A stretch of DNA of 22,906 nucleotides, taken from the NCBI GenBank assembly GCA_034096865.1, contig JAWQFJ010020628.1:1-22906 (forward strand). The letters are read 5' to 3'. Shown here in pieces: positions 1 to 10,350 of this stretch. The DNA comes from Theodoxus fluviatilis. Lineage: Eukaryota; Mollusca; Gastropoda; Cycloneritida; Neritidae. The notes beneath the pieces were generated by a model. That model worked only from the letters and a program-made list of their open reading frames with translations, ran no database searches and was not told the DNA's origin. The stretch's first letter is position 1. Each line of letters begins with the position of its first letter. Made by a program: the position numbers and the translations under genes.

Positions 1-181
1 GAGAGTGGGGCTGGTTGTAACATATTTTAAATTACGACTCATCACGCATTACATGCTTAACATTTAAGCAACTTTATTCAATCAATCAAAACGAAAAACA
101 TTCGTTTTAACGTTGAAACTTAAACAATTGTTCAAATCTGCACCGTTTGTCTCCAAGCTGAACAAAACTGACGTAACCCTA

Positions 182-223
182 CTTGTTACAACTTGCCCCA
201 CATGTGGGGTAATTTGTAACAAG
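182..223. repeat. 42-bp palindrome in the transposon subterminal region
   Basis: Arms CTTGTTACAA (182-191) and TTGTAACAAG (214-223) flank a perfect core CCCCACATGTGGGG (196-209). Only the 4-base spacers 192-195 and 210-213 fail to pair fully. The palindrome consists of two head-to-head copies of the element's 16-mer motif (GGGGCNNGTTGTAACA type). It could be a transposase binding site or a cruciform-forming end; function is inferred. Confidence 0.8.
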
Positions 224-227
224 CTGT

Positions 228-243
228 GGGGCTGGTTTTAACA
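228..243 (+). repeat. Subterminal copy of the 16-mer GGGGCTGGTTGTAACA
   Basis: GGGGCTGGTTTTAACA, 15/16 identical to the terminal motif at 7-22. Further copies lie at 184-199 (-), 206-221 (+), 1621-1636 (+), 1637-1652 (-, degenerate), 1661-1676 (-) and, more diverged, 2004-2019 (-) and 2020-2035 (-). Repeated short motifs near both ends are typical of transposase recognition sites; that role is inferred here. Confidence 0.7.
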
Positions 244-346
244 CAATGATATTGGATATAAAAAAGACTTAATGGTATTCCACGGCATGTACTTGCACAA
301 ACAAAGCAAACACACGTGTAAATGTGCCAGTGACATAATCAGCACA

Positions 347-643
347 TCAATCTGAGTCATCTGAATCACAGTTTTGACAGATGTAACTGGGTTTTTTCTG
401 TGTACATTCTTCATGAGACCAATTCTTGCACCTCACACACTGAACCCATTTTTCGTTTGGCATGCTGTTTGAATAGGGTTCACAACAAACCAAACAAAAA
501 TCCTCCTCAGAGTCTGTGGAAACAGAGTCAGACTTTTTGTAGCTTAATGTTTTTCTCGACTTTTCTTTCCCTTTCTGTTTCGGCAGTGTGTTTCTACCTC
601 CTGTTCTAATAGGTGCACGTTTTCTGTTAGTTGTTTTTTTCAC
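347..643 (-). CDS. C-terminal C4HC3 PHD-like zinc finger of the transposase (part of the broken ORF)
   Basis: This 98-codon frame holds a basic N-terminal stretch rich in Lys and Arg, a Ser/Asp/Glu-rich spacer and a zinc finger. The eight candidate ligands, counted from the frame start, are Cys50, Cys53, Cys69, Cys72, His77, Cys80, Cys89 and Cys92, with a Trp two residues before His77, as in PHD fingers. It ends in an acidic DSDDSD tail and a stop codon. The frame's ATG at 641-643 is unlikely to be a true start, because homologous sequence (the TDTPEK linker) lies immediately upstream in another frame, separated by an A7 run on the coding strand. Such a terminal finger is a known companion of pogo/DDE_1 transposases in invertebrates and could contribute chromatin or DNA contacts; that role is inferred. 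Confidence 0.65.
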   Translation of the reverse strand: MKKTTNRKRAPIRTGGRNTLPKQKGKEKSRKTLSYKKSDSVSTDSEEDFCLVCCEPYSNSMPNEKWVQCVRCKNWSHEECTQKKPSYICQNCDSDDSD

Positions 644-1620
644 GGCTCAGCTTGTTCTTTTCTGGGGTGTCGGTTAAAATTGCTGTCTGTCTACGTTTCC
701 TTCCTCGTGATCCGACCTGCCTTGGAGCTGCTTTGGGGAAAGGCCTCACTTGTTGCGGGGAGAAGTCGTCATCAGCGTTCAATGGAAGCTCTGTTGCCTC
801 TATGGAGTTCAGCTGGGTTGAGATGTGCAGATGTTGGCTTCTGAACAGGCACAACTGCATCATAGTGAGCCCCCGCCTGTTCCCCAGAAAACAGGAGATG
901 GACACTGCCAGTAGAAGTGGCTCCAGGTCGACCAGGGTTCAACACCGTCTCCAGGTGGTTCCCATGTCTGACCTGGTGAATGACTGCACTGATGCTAAAT
1001 GCATGGGACAATGCGGACACTATTAGATCTGACGTGTCATTGTTGTATTGTTTATCTGTGGTGTATCTCTGTAGCTCTTCCTTTAAATTTGTGTCTTTAA
1101 TGCCAAACTGTTCATTAAAAAAACTTGTGGTCCTGCACTTCTTTTTTTAACTTTACACAGAGGTCATCGGTAGAGAGGACTGCATTTCCTTCTGACTCCA
1201 AGCATGTCTGAAAAGCGTAAAGAAGACAATGCCCATCCCCACGCACCCTTTGCACCTCCTTGTTCTTTTCCAAACGGTATCTGTCTGTTCTGTTCGTTTG
1301 TTGGGACCCTCGCTGAGTCATCTGCCCATCTATGGTAGCCAAGCCTGTAGCTTGCATCTGTTGAAGTGGCTGTGCTGCTGGGTTTGATACCAAGTCTTCA
1401 GAAGTGCTCCCAGAAGGTTCGGAGTCCTTGGGGGCAGGCCTGTCAGTCAATGCAGATGGTTGGAACTCCACATCTTGGAATATGTCAGGATCATTTGGGC
1501 AGATGTCAGACACTCTGAACCCGTTCATGATGTTAGTGGGTACGGCTGCCCGTGGCCATGTATCACGAATCTGCCCTGGGAGGTCATACATAGTCATGCA
1601 CTTTTGGTCGTAACACAAGT

Positions 1621-1676
1621 GGGGCTGGTTGTAACATGTTTCAACTAGCCTCTTCTGGTGTGTTACAACTAGCCCC
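1621..1676. repeat. Internal inverted repeat made of transposon end motifs
   Basis: GGGGCTGGTTGTAACA (1621-1636) and TGTTACAACTAGCCCC (1661-1676) are inverted copies with 15/16 identity, with a third degenerate copy TGTTTCAACTAGCCTC at 1637-1652 between them. End motifs are not expected in the middle of a transposon. On the coding strand they lie immediately upstream of the first recognisable transposase codons (about 1597), so they may mark the junction of an internal deletion or a nested terminal fragment. Confidence 0.7.
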
Positions 1677-2308
1677 ATCCCACTGTTGATCACCGGCCCT
1701 AACCCAGCAGCCAACACAGGAAACGAGAAGCAGATTTTGATGGTATGATAACATTGACAAAGCAACAAGCTTTCTTGAACCGTTTCTGGCAGTATTCTAA
1801 ACATTAGTGATTTAGAGATACAAGATAATCTTTACAAATTGCAAAAAGTTACTCACCTGCCTGACTTTCGAACTCTTTGATCCCATTCACACATGCGTGG
1901 ATTTCATCCCGCCATTTTTTCTTGGGAAATGGTCAATGGGTATTGGGAGGCAACTCTCTCAGTCTCAGCAGAAAACTCATAAACAGTGAGGAGTAATATA
2001 CCTTGTTACTTCCAACCCGTGTTACTTTTAACCCCGCTCTCCCCTATGGTTTGTAAGAAAGGTGTCTGAAAGATTGGCTTGCTTGTTCCAAGAGCTGTTG
2101 ACTTTGTCATATCAGTTCCCAGGACCAACTGCACAGCACTGAAACCAGGACAGACGACACCTCAGCCCTCAGGGGAACCATGTAATGCCAGTACGTACTC
2201 CCACCGCCTGTGAGCTTTTCTCTACATAATTTGACTTTCCTGCGAGATATGGATACACACGCATATAATGGAAATAGAAGTAGGCCTGTTTATGTTGATA
2301 CATGTATA

Positions 2309-2526
2309 CTCATTTCATCACTCAGTCGTAGCGCCATCTCTCGCTCATTCACAAACTCACTCACTCGTTAACTCACTAAGCTGGTCTCACTTATTCACTC
2401 ACTCACCTATTCACACTCACTCCTTTACTCACATATACACTCATTCACTCACTCAATCACTCAGTCACTCACTCAGTCATTCTCTCAGACACTTACTAAC
2501 TCCTTCACTCATTCACTCACAAACTC
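2309..2526 (+). repeat. Degenerate (CACT)n simple repeat
   Basis: CACTCACTCATTCACT-type tetramers with many substitutions. The 90-codon open frame across it, rich in His, Ser and Thr, is a repeat artefact and not a gene. The stretch 2047-2308 before it shows nothing I can identify. Confidence 0.85.
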
Positions 2527-2880
2527 CTTCTTTTTTTTAGTAGGCCCCTTTGTTCACCAGAGATTTCATCCACAAGTTGGCTCGTTACGTCACTCACATA
2601 CACATTTTGCTGAATTGCTTTCGCACAGTTCGAAACTCTTTTCAGAGCTACCCAGTTATCTATTCGATGTTTTTTTTTAAATAAATAACCTGTTGTCATT
2701 AAGATTGACTCGAGGACGAAGAGGAAATCCTTCATTGGTCAGCTGTGATTTTTCTTTCTCTAAACTATGATCACATTCTTTCATTGTAGGACGCTTTTTC
2801 GTAACCTGCCATAATATTTACTGCAGTGAGTCTATGTCGTTTTCATCGGGCAAAGAGCTCCATGTCTTTTCTTTATCCAG

Positions 2881-3146
2881 TGGACAGCTTCCCGAACCTA
2901 AGCGGCCGGGAGTTCAGCACCTTCGACCGTGATAATGATGAGTGGAAAGCGGGCAACTGTGCAAAATATTGGAAGTCCGGATTTTGGTTCGGGGCATGTT
3001 TCCATGCCAACCCCAACGGCCAGTACGGCAACAACCAAAAGTCTGCAGGGATTGTCTGGCAGACCTTCAGACCACTGGATCACTCCCTCGCCTCCGTCGA
3101 GATGGCGCTCTATCCCGTCGCCTCCCCCAAGATAGGAAAGGAGTAG
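2881..3146 (+). CDS. Fibrinogen-related domain (FReD) protein, C-terminal exon
   Basis: The exon encodes the last 87 residues of a fibrinogen C-terminal-like domain. Seen: FSTFDRDNDEW (the calcium-binding DxDND segment), NCAKYWKSGFWFGAC with two Cys 13 residues apart (the conserved C-terminal disulphide), NPNGQY, then GIVWQTF and VEMALYP before the TAG at 3144-3146. The 5' boundary is set at a polypyrimidine-CAG acceptor ending at 2880. Residues from there (DSFPNLSGRE-FST) align without gaps to the other FReD gene here (DSLSVHDNMA-FST), whereas upstream codons do not fit the family. A second CAG at 2824-2826 is an alternative acceptor. Earlier exons are not visible between the transposon and 2880 and should lie left of the window. 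Such proteins are secreted, often lectin-like (ficolin, tachylectin, mollusc FREP). The usual GGWW is SGFWF, so ligand specificity may differ. Confidence 0.85.
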
Positions 3147-4782
3147 AACAAACGGAGCCACTGGAGCAGGCCCCGAGGTTCCAGAGGCTTCAGCTGGTGA
3201 AAGGGGCTTCGAGCAGCTCAGGCTGTGTGCTACACTTACGCTGACAGAGAGGGTTTAACCAAGGAGACATGATGGCACAGCTTCATCGCCCTCTACATAC
3301 GTCCTTCGAGTGATTTACTTCACGCGATCCCTACAGAACAATTTTTTCCTCAAAGCACCGCCATTGGGAAATCTGGAACTGTTCTCATGTTTAGTCTTCC
3401 TGATTTCAGCGGTTAGTTCCATTACAATGCATTGCTTTCTGCATCACTCGTTTTGCTGTGATAAATCTTAATGTCTTGAACGTAGCATCGCTTAATGGCA
3501 TAATGCGTTGCATGACTTGGTGTTAATTAAATAAACAATTAAATGGAGGACAGATTCAAGCCTCTCTGACACGTTTCAGTATTCTGTGGCGGCCTGGGAA
3601 AACCGGTCGAAAGTCGCTGAATGTAATTTTGAAATACAGGCCAAATTAGTTGTAATATTGCTACGTGGTCAAAAATGAATTCTTCACATTTTTAATTGGC
3701 CTGACATTTCATCTGTGATACCTCAAAATAAAAATGCGCGTTAACCTAGTTTTTCTGCTGTTTCCAAATCACATGTGTTCTTGCTGTCAACAATTTTGTC
3801 GATCTGTCCTTGGATCCAGGCGTTGACATCGCGGATTATTTTTACCTTATCACGACTCTGTGACCCTGACACACTGGGTATTATTGGAAGGGTTTCTTCA
3901 AGGGCGACAATTCTAAACTGACTGCGCATGAACATTCACAAAGTAGTTTTAGTGCGCAGACATGGTCTGTTGCAGTCAGCGTGCGCCGTGAGCCGCTGCT
4001 ACCGATATATTTTAATTCCGACTTTGACCTCTTTTTCTTATTTTGTGGATTTGTTGTGTTTTGTAACCATAAAATGTCAAAACGTTGGTTTTAAATTAGA
4101 TAATTGCATAAAACAAACTGTTCTGAACTAAGGAAAAAACGTAGAATGTGAAGAAATCACACCATTAAAAATGACATTTTGCACCAAGAGAAGGGTTTCC
4201 CCTGGCTGCTACTGAACTGGTCACTGCATGTATCCATGGTGAAACAGAATCGTGTTTGTCAGTTCCCGACTGACATAGCTTCTTCACTTTCCACGACACT
4301 GTCAGTTGTCAGAAATGCATATAGACGTATACCGCCTTTATGCATTTGAAGATTTTTTTACTGTCCTAAAAAGGCAGTAAAAAAGATTAAAAAGATTCAT
4401 ATTTGCCAGACCAATTCGTTGTCTGTGTTTCATTTCTGTAGATTCACTTGATAATTGTGGGTTTGAAAGGTGAGCTTCACTGAAGCAAAAGCAAGCAGTC
4501 ACCTGGATCATGTAAATGTCGGTAAGATTTTAATGAGAACGACGAAAAATAGAATTGCTGGCTAAAAAAATGTATTCAATATAATTTGGTTTATTCATGA
4601 CCACTTGCGAGTGCAAGTAAACACTTTCGTAAAAAAGTATGGCTATCTATTTGGAGTCAGTGCAAAAGAGGTACTATCACCTCCCTCTTCACTCACACAA
4701 TTCACTCTGATTCTTTAGGCTTTCGTGTCTAGGGGTTTCACTAGTGGAAGGGGGTAATAATTAATTCACTCTCTCTTACATC
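3147..4782. other. 3' UTR candidate and non-coding DNA; no gene seen
   Basis: Nothing recognisable beyond the possible poly(A) signal at 3530. A short hairpin lies at 4354-4384 (TTTTTTACTG with CAGTAAAAAA). A 64-codon minus-strand open frame at 3741-3935 and a 67-codon plus-strand frame at 3928-4131 match no family I know. Confidence 0.5.
3530..3535 (+). promoter_or_regulatory. Possible polyadenylation signal AATAAA for the FReD gene
   Basis: AATAAA occurs about 385 bases after the FReD stop codon on the same strand, giving a plausible 3' UTR of about 400 bases. No other support; such hexamers are common by chance in AT-rich DNA. Confidence 0.3.
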
Positions 4783-4834
4783 TCCTCCTCCTCCTCCTCC
4801 TCCTCCTCCTCCTCCTCCTCCTCCTCCTCCTCCT
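4783..4834 (+). repeat. (TCC)n microsatellite
   Basis: About 17 uninterrupted CTC/TCC triplets. On the minus strand this is a GGA repeat. Confidence 0.95.
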
Positions 4835-5180
4835 GGGCATGAAATGTTTTTCATGAGCCAGGCTGGAAGTTTACTTTTCAAGCAAAATGTCTACGCTTTC
4901 TGAAGCAAAGAAACAAAAACACAACTTAGCTGTAATTGTTACCGTGCATGAGAAACAATGCTACAGGATGAAAACTTCTTTTCTCTCTCGAGAAAACGCT
5001 GAGTAAAGTTAGAAGCGCACTATCACGTATAATTTTCCCCTTATATTTACGTCACGTTTCCTGTATGAACGTGCTGTTTGTCTGGAATATGCATGAATAA
5101 ATAAGTAATATTGCGGTTGAAATATATCATTTTGTCATTATTCGTACTTTAGGTTAATGTTCTCATGCACCGTCATAGAT

Positions 5181-5377
5181 ATCGACTGCCATAAACAAAC
5201 AAACAATGCAGCTGTTCAAGTTAAAACATCGACCGCCATAAAACAAAAACACAACTTACCCTTACAAAGTAAAAATATCGGCTGATATGAAATAAAAACC
5301 CGCAAACTAGCTGCGCAAGGTAAAACATCGACTGCTGGAAAACAAAAACACAACGTAACTGTGTATATTAAAAAAGG
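5181..5377 (+). repeat. Minisatellite, four diverged copies of a ~49-bp unit
   Basis: Units begin with ATCGACTGCC-like sequence at 5181, 5228, 5277 and 5327 (periods 47, 49 and 50). Each continues with an AAACAAAAAC-rich middle and ends in a GTAAAA-like stretch. An orphan fragment at 4911-4928 (AAACAAAAACACAACTTA) is an exact match to 5241-5258 in unit 2, suggesting a once larger or dispersed array. Confidence 0.75.
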
Positions 5378-5422
5378 TAATAGAAGATTTATCTCTTCCC
5401 CTCCACCCTGCTCCCCCCCCGC

Positions 5423-6420
<998 letters not shown>

Positions 6421-6452
6421 GAGAGAGAGAGAGGGAGAAAGAGGGAGAGAGA

Positions 6453-6534
<82 letters not shown>

Positions 6535-6536
6535 GA
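6421..6536 (+). repeat. (GA)n microsatellite
   Basis: GAGA repeat with a few GGGA interruptions near its start (6433-6460) and one near its end. First block of the 1.5-kb compound simple-repeat cluster. Confidence 0.95.
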
Positions 6537-6545
6537 TGTACAGAG

Positions 6546-6943
<398 letters not shown>

Positions 6944-6960
6944 ACGGACCACTAGACGGA

Positions 6961-7073
6961 CACACACATAAACACATGTGCAAACACACACACACACACA
7001 TGTGCACACACACACGCACATGTGCACACACACACACACACATGTGCACACACACACACACATGTGCACACAC

Positions 7074-7104
<31 letters not shown>

Positions 7105-7211
7105 AACAAATCCACGCACAAACACATTCACACTCACACGCACACACGCACACACACACACACACACACACGTGCACACGCACACGCACACACACACACA
7201 CACACACACGT

Positions 7212-7251
<40 letters not shown>

Positions 7252-7902
7252 CACACACACACACTGCACACACACACACACCCACACCCACACACACACA
7301 CATACACACACACACACACACACACATACACACACATATACACACATGTACATAATATGTACACACTAACACACACACATACACACATACACACACATAC
7401 GCACGCACACACACATACACACACGTACATACACACAAATGCACACATACCCACACCTACCCACACACATACACACATATACATACATATTTACACACAC
7501 ACATACTATTATTCACATACACACATACACACATACGCACGCACACACACATACACACATGTACATACACACAAATGCACACATACGCACACCTACCCAC
7601 ACATACACACACACACATACATACATACATATTTACACACACACATACTCTCATTCACACACACACACACACACACGCACACATACGTACATATTCACAC
7701 ACACAAACACGCACACACGCACTCACACACACACACACACATACATACATACATACATTTACACATACCACACATACACACACACACGCACACACACACA
7801 CACATACATACATACATACATAGTTACACATACCCACACACACACACACACATACTCTCATTCACACACACACACACACACACGCACACATACATACATA
7901 TT

Positions 7903-7938
<36 letters not shown>

Positions 7939-7943
7939 CACAT
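6961..7943 (+). repeat. (CA)n-rich array with internal higher-order repeats
   Basis: Nearly 1 kb of CA/CATA/CACG dinucleotide-based repeat. A longer unit is visible: the segment around GCACGCACAC at 7401 recurs at 7537 (offset 136), including AAATGCACACATAC and CACACCTACCCACAC. CATACTCTCATTCAC at 7644 recurs at 7851 (offset 207), with a variant at about 7502. Predicted peptides of His-Thr or Cys-Val are artefacts. Confidence 0.9.
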
Positions 7944-9376
7944 GGAGGGATGGGGACGGGGGGGAAATGTGCTTACCTTGTCCCAGAGATGTAGTTTTAA
8001 TTTCATAATAGATATTACTCCGGTAAGTTGACATCAGTAGAATCAAATTTGGCGGTAAAGGAAGAAACCTCGTCTTTATTATTTTGGGGGCCATTTATAA
8101 CGGAATGACCGGGCCATAACCGTTGGGGGTTTCATTGCTTGATGCCAGACGCGAATGTTACGGACGTTGTTTCAGTTCATCTAAAGTTTTGTTGAAGAAA
8201 CAAAAAATCAGTACACGTACCACGTCTAAGTATTTCCCTATTTTTTCATATGTCAACATACATAGTACATGTCTTAAATTGCCTTGGTCTTTTCCCTGAA
8301 TTTGTTCTTCCTTATTCTTCTGGTCTCTGGTCAGATGCCGCAGCTATTATTGTATGGTGAGACGTATTGGAGCTGCAGACCCAAAGTCTATCTATTCATG
8401 TCCTTTGCCTGGTTCACGAGCCATCCGTCTTTGTTGACATTTACATCTATTGGCACAAATGACTTAATTAATTTAATTACCAAACAGAATCATAAACAAA
8501 CCATTTCTATGGGCCAGTTTATTAGGAAATAAGCACGTGATAACAGACGTTGACAACATTTCAGGAACAGTCGTTCGTATGAAAATTGTCATACATCAGT
8601 CATAACTGTCCTACAGATGCAATCGAGATATACGGCGATCCATTACGCGCGAAATGTGCAAACACGTTGTTGTCATAAATCTGCAACAAATATCCACCAG
8701 AAAAAAATTAGTGTAACTCTTTATCGTGACAAAACAGTTCGGATTGTTTCAGAGGCGATGATACTTCCTCCGTAGTTATTGGCGCATTCTGTTTTTTGTT
8801 TTTGCTTTTGTATTTGGCTGCGTGACAGAGATCTATTACAGAGATCTCGACAGCAATTACCAGCTCTGACAATAGCTGCTGACGTTTATGAGAAGATCAA
8901 ATAGATTCGAATAATAAAACAAACAGGGTTCACTTTTGTCACAACATTTACACGTTAATAGAAGCAGAAGCGAGACAGACGGTTAAAATGCTAGACTATA
9001 TTCTGTCAAAAACACAGTTGGGCGTGACTTGTGATATGAATGCATGCATGAAAGAATAATACATTTTGTGAATTGAAGATAAGTGTCGACTGTATATAAT
9101 TTAACCACTGCATTTTATTAGTAATATGCAAACAGGGAAAAACAACTTAAAAAACTGTACGCGTTTACATGGGAGAGCAATCCCCTGTAAAGAGACTTAG
9201 ATGAACGCTACTTTTACTTGGCACGTCTGGTGAAACCATGCGAAGGTAACGTACAAATGCTCGATTTCCGTTCTTGTGCGACTTCACGCAAATAGTCAGT
9301 ACTCATTTTTTGACGTACCCTTCTTAATTGGCGTCACATGGACCTCATCAGAGGTATACAACTGTTTGCTAGCACT
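7944..9376. other. Non-coding stretch, nothing recognised
   Basis: Ordinary-composition DNA without identifiable genes. An 82-codon plus-strand open frame at 8284-8532 has a hydrophobic start but no recognised motif, and I do not call it a gene. Confidence 0.4.
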
Positions 9377-9914
9377 GCACAAAGACACTATCTAACGGGA
9401 CCGCCAGCTTCTGCAGTATTGATGCGATTTGTCAGTTGGCCTCTCGTGACGTTTTGACGTTCGTGGGAACATCACTTCGGTAGAATGAAAGCTACAGTGG
9501 ACTAGTAATAACCGTGTTTTCACATAGTAGTGTCTTTCATGTGTATGTGCATTTAGTCAATTCGAAGATGAAATAAAGTAGTGTATTACTTTCGTGATCA
9601 AAACACTTTGAGCGTAATGAAGCAAAAATTTATAATCGATCAATTTGTTTACATTTGCCAGACCAGTGCGGGAAGGTGCGCGTGATTTTTTAGTATTGCC
9701 GTTAGTGTTTTTAAACAAAAGTTTAGGTGCTGTTCTTGTCATCAAGAAATATTCTTCAGAATGATTAATTAGTATTATACGTTAGTGAGCTTTCATCGAA
9801 CAGTGCAGCTATTGTAAAATAGTGGCTCACCGGAAGTGAAGTTCCCGCAAATAACGACCTCTCTCGCAATTCGGCGAAGCTGGCTGGCGGTCCCGTTAGA
9901 TAGTGTCTTTGTGC
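9377..9914. mobile_element. MITE-like element with perfect 32-bp terminal inverted repeats
   Basis: 9377-9408 (starts GCACAAAGACACTATC, ends GGGACCGCCAGC) is the exact reverse complement of 9883-9914. Similarity continues inward with indels: GGGAACATCACTTCGG at 9465-9480 matches the complement of CCGGAAGTGAAGTTCCC near 9830-9846. The 538-bp length, absence of coding capacity and long inverted ends fit a miniature inverted-repeat transposable element or foldback element. The exact outer ends and target duplication cannot be fixed from one copy. Confidence 0.7.
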
Positions 9915-10167
9915 TACATTACTGTCATTCTGTGAATCTGAGTCAGTAGTGAAGTCTCTGGTGGACTAGAATGACATTACTGTAGCAGTCTGAGGTTTGC
10001 CGAGTACAGGCTCCATTTTGTTTTTCAAAGCCACGAGCATTCCGGCGATTCTTCACCAACTCCTGTAATATGAAAGACGCTTTCAAGAACCAATACGTTT
10101 CTGCATTCGCGAGAAGACAAACAAGTGTTCTAATCAGCACACTATGGCTAGTGGAGGTCCAGCTATA

Positions 10168-10350
10168 TCATGGGCTACATCTGGGAAGCGCAAGAGAGAT
10201 AGACCACTCTGCACATGGCGACGCTCAGTGGAGCAGGAAATGCGTGAGGAGGGGAAGACCCGACGCTAACTGCTGTACCAGGCCAAAGACAGGCTTGAGT
10301 GGGAGAGCTTTGCCGGCGCATTATGCTCCAGCGGGAGTTTCGAGGATTAA
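10168..10350 (+). pseudogene. C-terminal remnant of a non-LTR retrotransposon reverse transcriptase
   Basis: Sixty codons plus a stop read SWATSGKRKRDRP, CTWRRSVEQEMREEGKT, QAKDRLEWESFAGALCSSG and FED. This matches the common extreme C-terminus of invertebrate non-LTR retrotransposon ORF2 proteins (GKRKRGRP...TWRR..E.E....G.TW......AQDR..WR..V.ALCSTG type). A TAA at 10267-10269 interrupts the frame, near where the family usually has a Trp-containing segment, and nothing of the reverse transcriptase core is seen upstream. This is a 5'-truncated, dead copy. Clade assignment is not possible from this tail. Confidence 0.75.

Larger units (their letters stand above)
347..1804 (-). pseudogene. pogo-like transposase C-terminus with embedded OTU protease domain, frameshifted
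   Basis: Read from 1804 downward. An open frame runs 1804-1115; its first ~69 codons cross transposon repeat sequence and are probably not real coding. From about 1597 to 1430 comes a DDE_1 transposase C-terminal block, with MTMYDLPG, NIMNGFRVS, DIFQDVEF and TDRPAP. A ~60-residue polar linker follows, then an OTU-like cysteine protease start, GDGHCLLYAF, with the putative catalytic Cys codon at 1226-1228. After a frameshift near 1117-1123 the domain continues to the HYDAV motif, with the putative catalytic His codon at 865-867. After a second frameshift near 800-840 comes FSPQQVRPFPKA, GRKRRQTAILTDTPEK, the usual pogo linker. After a third at 634-640 comes a C4HC3 zinc finger and an acidic tail ending at 347. 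Known family: these C-terminal blocks accompany DDE_1/pogo transposases in many invertebrates. The OTU insertion is the unusual part. Not a complete transposase. Confidence 0.7.
1..2046 (-). mobile_element. pogo-like (DDE_1) DNA transposon, decayed, with an OTU domain
   Basis: Seen: the window opens with GAGAGTGGGGCTGGTTGTAACA-type sequence. The reverse complement of 2020-2044 begins GGGGAGAGCGGGGTTAAAAG, so the two ends form an imperfect terminal inverted repeat. The left end is probably cut about 3 bases inside the element by the window edge. A TA dinucleotide follows the right end (2045-2046), as expected for the TA target sites of the Tc1/mariner/pogo superfamily. The minus strand carries characteristic DDE_1 transposase C-terminal blocks (separate entry). 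The catalytic DDE core and the helix-turn-helix DNA-binding region are not found. A good splice donor, CAG|GTGAGT, occurs on the minus strand at 1857/1856, so the source element probably had a 5' exon. Inference: an internally deleted or otherwise defective copy inserted near, perhaps in an intron of, the FReD gene at 2881. Confidence 0.72.

Noticed and set aside
634..640. Programmed -1 ribosomal frameshift at the A AAA AAC heptamer (minus strand)
   Set aside because: The downstream zinc-finger frame is +1, not -1, relative to the upstream frame; a homopolymer insertion explains it better.
2268..2540. 90-codon His/Ser-rich frame
   Set aside because: Translation of the degenerate CACT repeat.
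3741..3935. 64-codon minus-strand frame with a Leu/Ile/Asp-rich, coil-like sequence
   Set aside because: Could be an exon, but no known family, splice-site support or neighbour evidence was found.
6961..7943. CRISPR-like or telomeric repeat array
   Set aside because: No spacer-repeat regularity and no TTAGGG-type unit; it is a CA-based microsatellite in a eukaryotic setting.
8284..8532. 82-codon plus-strand frame with a hydrophobic N-terminus
   Set aside because: Looks superficially like a signal sequence, but length is near chance expectation and no motif follows.
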